Positions 62,804-64,000 of a stretch of 64,000 nt of DNA are shown here, piece after piece; within the stretch, counting starts at the first letter, position 1; every line of letters begins with the position of its first letter. The notes under the pieces were generated by a model that made no database searches, had not been told where the DNA came from, and saw only the letters and a program-made list of their open reading frames with translations. Source of the stretch: Psychromonas ossibalaenae ATCC BAA-1528. GTDB lineage: Bacteria; Pseudomonadota; Gammaproteobacteria; Enterobacterales; Psychromonadaceae. The DNA lies in contig NZ_KB906970.1 of NCBI RefSeq assembly GCF_000381745.1, positions 85,735-149,734 on the forward strand. The letters are read 5' to 3'. The position numbers and the translations under genes were made by a program.

Positions 62804-63142
62804 ATGAAACGAATTTTGACGGTTATATTAATATTCAAAATACTCTTTATCAGTGCTTTGCCTGTGCAGGCTGAAATAACTTCAGCTGTCAGTATTATGC
62901 AGGCTGAAAGCTGTCTGTGTAATGCCGGCGCAGAGAACAGTGTTACTCAGTGCTGTTCCACTGCCGGTGTTTTATCTTTTGCATTTGAAGAGTTAAACCA
63001 TTTCAGTCACATACCTGCCAGCCGACGCTGCGCTTATTTTGATTCTGCAAATATACTGTTTACTGAGCATGTCACACCGCCGTTTAGACCTCCTATTATT
63101 TATCTGTTTGACACTAAGCGATTAAACAAACAAATAACTTAA
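62804..63142 (+). CDS. Small secreted cysteine-rich protein of the copper-type operon
   Basis: A signal peptide (about 1-23, ending PVQA) precedes a mature protein of about 89 residues. It has CLC near 38-40, CC near 50 and one further Cys, and a PPFRPPI motif near the end, typical of small proteins in copper operons. It probably binds or handles metal in the periplasm, but I do not recognise a named family. The DUF411 gene follows after 7 bases, so they are one operon behind the MerR-class promoter. Confidence 0.65.
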   Translation: MKRILTVILIFKILFISALPVQAEITSAVSIMQAESCLCNAGAENSVTQCCSTAGVLSFAFEELNHFSHIPASRRCAYFDSANILFTEHVTPPFRPPIIYLFDTKRLNKQIT

Positions 63143-63149
63143 TTTTTAA

Positions 63150-63605
63150 ATGGATAATATGATGAATAAACTCAAAACACTTTTTATAACACTTTCTCTT
63201 TTCGCCGGCAGTGCAATAGCAGCTGATATGACCATGTATAAATCCCCCTACTGTGGATGCTGTACAGCATGGGCTGAGCAGCTTGAAGAGGCTGGTTTCG
63301 AAATTACTGTTATTGAACAGGCAAATAATAATGAAATTCGCCAAAAGCACGGCATCACTCCTGAGTTGATGTCGTGTCATACAGCTGAAGTCGGTGGATA
63401 TGCTTTAGAAGGACATGTGCCGCCTGCGGATATTAAACGTATGTTAAAAGAAAAACCAGCGATTGCCGGTTTAGCCGTACCTGGTATGCCGGCGTCTTCA
63501 CCGGGTATGGATGTACCTGGAAACAGCGATCCTTATCAGGTAGTTGCCTTTACCAAAGATGGTAAAAAAATGGTTTATAATCAGTATAATTACCCTGAAA
63601 AATAA
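63150..63605 (+). CDS. DUF411 periplasmic metal-binding protein (CopG-like)
   Basis: A signal peptide (MMNKLKTLFITLSLFAGSAI, A) precedes a thioredoxin-like DUF411 domain with MYKSPYCGCCTAW (CxCC), ELMSCHTAEVGGY (cysteine plus histidine) and GLAVPGMPASSPGMDVPG (a Met/Pro segment). DUF411 proteins occur in copper and silver resistance clusters and bind copper through these cysteines. The ATG at 63150 is weakly supported; 63159 and 63162 are alternatives. A terminator hairpin follows. Confidence 0.88.
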   Translation: MDNMMNKLKTLFITLSLFAGSAIAADMTMYKSPYCGCCTAWAEQLEEAGFEITVIEQANNNEIRQKHGITPELMSCHTAEVGGYALEGHVPPADIKRMLKEKPAIAGLAVPGMPASSPGMDVPGNSDPYQVVAFTKDGKKMVYNQYNYPEK

Positions 63606-63641
63606 ATATATTGATAGATGAAAAAAACAGCGCATTGAGCT

Positions 63642-63678
63642 AATGCCGTTCACTTAAGGTGAACGGCATTTCTTTTTT
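63642..63678. terminator. Terminator after the DUF411 gene, overlapping the IS end
   Basis: AATGCCGTTCAC and GTGAACGGCATT pair perfectly around TTAAG, followed by TCTTTTTTT on the plus strand. It also contains the stop of the opposing transposase gene, so it may belong to the IS end. Confidence 0.8.
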
Positions 63679-64000
63679 TAAGCGGGTAGGCATTTTTTGA
63701 ACATTTCAATTCTCGGGGGGAACGCCTCTCTCGCCTTGCTGGCAAAACAAATTGTTTCGCACTTTTTGTTATATTCATCACATGCTTTGGGATATTTCCT
63801 GGTGAGCAAAATGGCAACATCGTTAACTCGTAGATAATATGCATGGATGCACCATGAAAGCTTAGTTGGTTAGGATGTATTCCATCGAGTGACTTTGCCA
63901 TTAATACCATTTGATAACGTATTAAGTTATACGCTAATAATATCCCCCATAACTCTTGCTTTACTAATTCAGGCTGATTGCTACGTAGCGTAAACTGACT
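63650..64000 (-). CDS. IS4-family transposase, C-terminal part, cut by the window edge
   Basis: The minus-strand frame is open from the window end (starting SQFTLRSNQPELVKQELWG) to a TGA at 63650. It encodes the C-terminal region of a DDE transposase of the IS4 group: ILLAYNLIRYQMVLMA near the Y-(2)-R-(3)-E motif region, and a basic tail (PARRERRSPRELKCSKN). Whether the rest is intact lies outside the window. It converges on the copper operon. Confidence 0.8.
   Translation of the reverse strand, partial: SQFTLRSNQPELVKQELWGILLAYNLIRYQMVLMAKSLDGIHPNQLSFHGASMHIIYELTMLPFCSPGNIPKHVMNITKSAKQFVLPARRERRSPRELKCSKNAYPLKKRNAVHLK

Overview
The window reads as chromosome of a marine gammaproteobacterium, most like Psychromonas or a near relative among the Alteromonadales/Vibrionales. 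This is inferred from the yceD-rpmF-plsX-fabHDG-acpP-fabF-pabC-mltG-tmk-holB-ycfH gene order, moderate GC, a chromosomal Qnr protein and TATRCCC-ended dispersed repeats. The genus is a judgement from remembered protein similarity, not from a search.

Layout. 1-6.0 kb: the end of a type VI secretion (T6SS) operon, with a partial gene (perhaps tssJ) followed by tssK, tssL and tssM. TssL carries a SPOR-like periplasmic tail. 6.1-9.0 kb: a secreted M66 (StcE/TagA-like) metalloprotease with an N-terminal carbohydrate-binding module; its upstream region holds two sets of tandem repeats. 9.4-10.7 kb: a minimal Ser/Thr kinase in an apparent operon with maf/yceF. 10.9-24.5 kb: the conserved phospholipid/fatty-acid synthesis and housekeeping cluster, interrupted by a dispersed 265-bp repeat after fabF and by a 6-phospho-glucosidase (GH4)/LysR pair between mltG and tmk.

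24.7-31.3 kb: nitrosative-stress genes nsrR, nnrS and norB. The nsrR promoter has a near-perfect NsrR box. The norB promoter has a sigma-54 promoter and three NorR-type GT-N7-AC sites. A 29-residue CCGQCGG micro-protein lies here, as does a methyltransferase whose last ~59 residues are encoded by a 265-bp repeat. 31.5-33.3 kb: a RelA/SpoT-fold protein that looks like a possible toxin or orphan alarmone synthetase, and a small LETM1-like protein. 33.6-39.8 kb: sucrose-6-phosphate hydrolase, a SerA-like dehydrogenase, then an arsenate detoxification operon: an arsenate reductase-ArsR fusion, a GAPDH and ArsJ. ArsR-type palindromes sit before both the fusion gene and the GAPDH gene.

39.8-47.2 kb: an accessory stretch with a Qnr pentapeptide protein, a MYG1-family protein, small unknowns, yceH, a zinc-ribbon methyltransferase, a decayed 3-methyladenine glycosylase and pepD. 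47.7-52.2 kb: carAB. 53-57.5 kb: a lipoprotein alkaline phosphatase with two starch-binding-like modules, a MerR-methyltransferase fusion and a GNAT acetyltransferase. 57.7-61.4 kb: a decayed LysR gene, an intact LysR gene divergent from a DUF1254/DUF1214 protein, a short dispersed repeat and an IS1634-type transposase remnant. 61.6-64 kb: a DUF3014 protein, a copper-type operon (MerR-class promoter with 19-bp spacer, a Cys-rich secreted protein and a DUF411 protein) and the 3' end of an IS4-type transposase that runs off the window.

No tRNA, rRNA or CRISPR array was seen. Everything is from reading the sequence; no database search was run.
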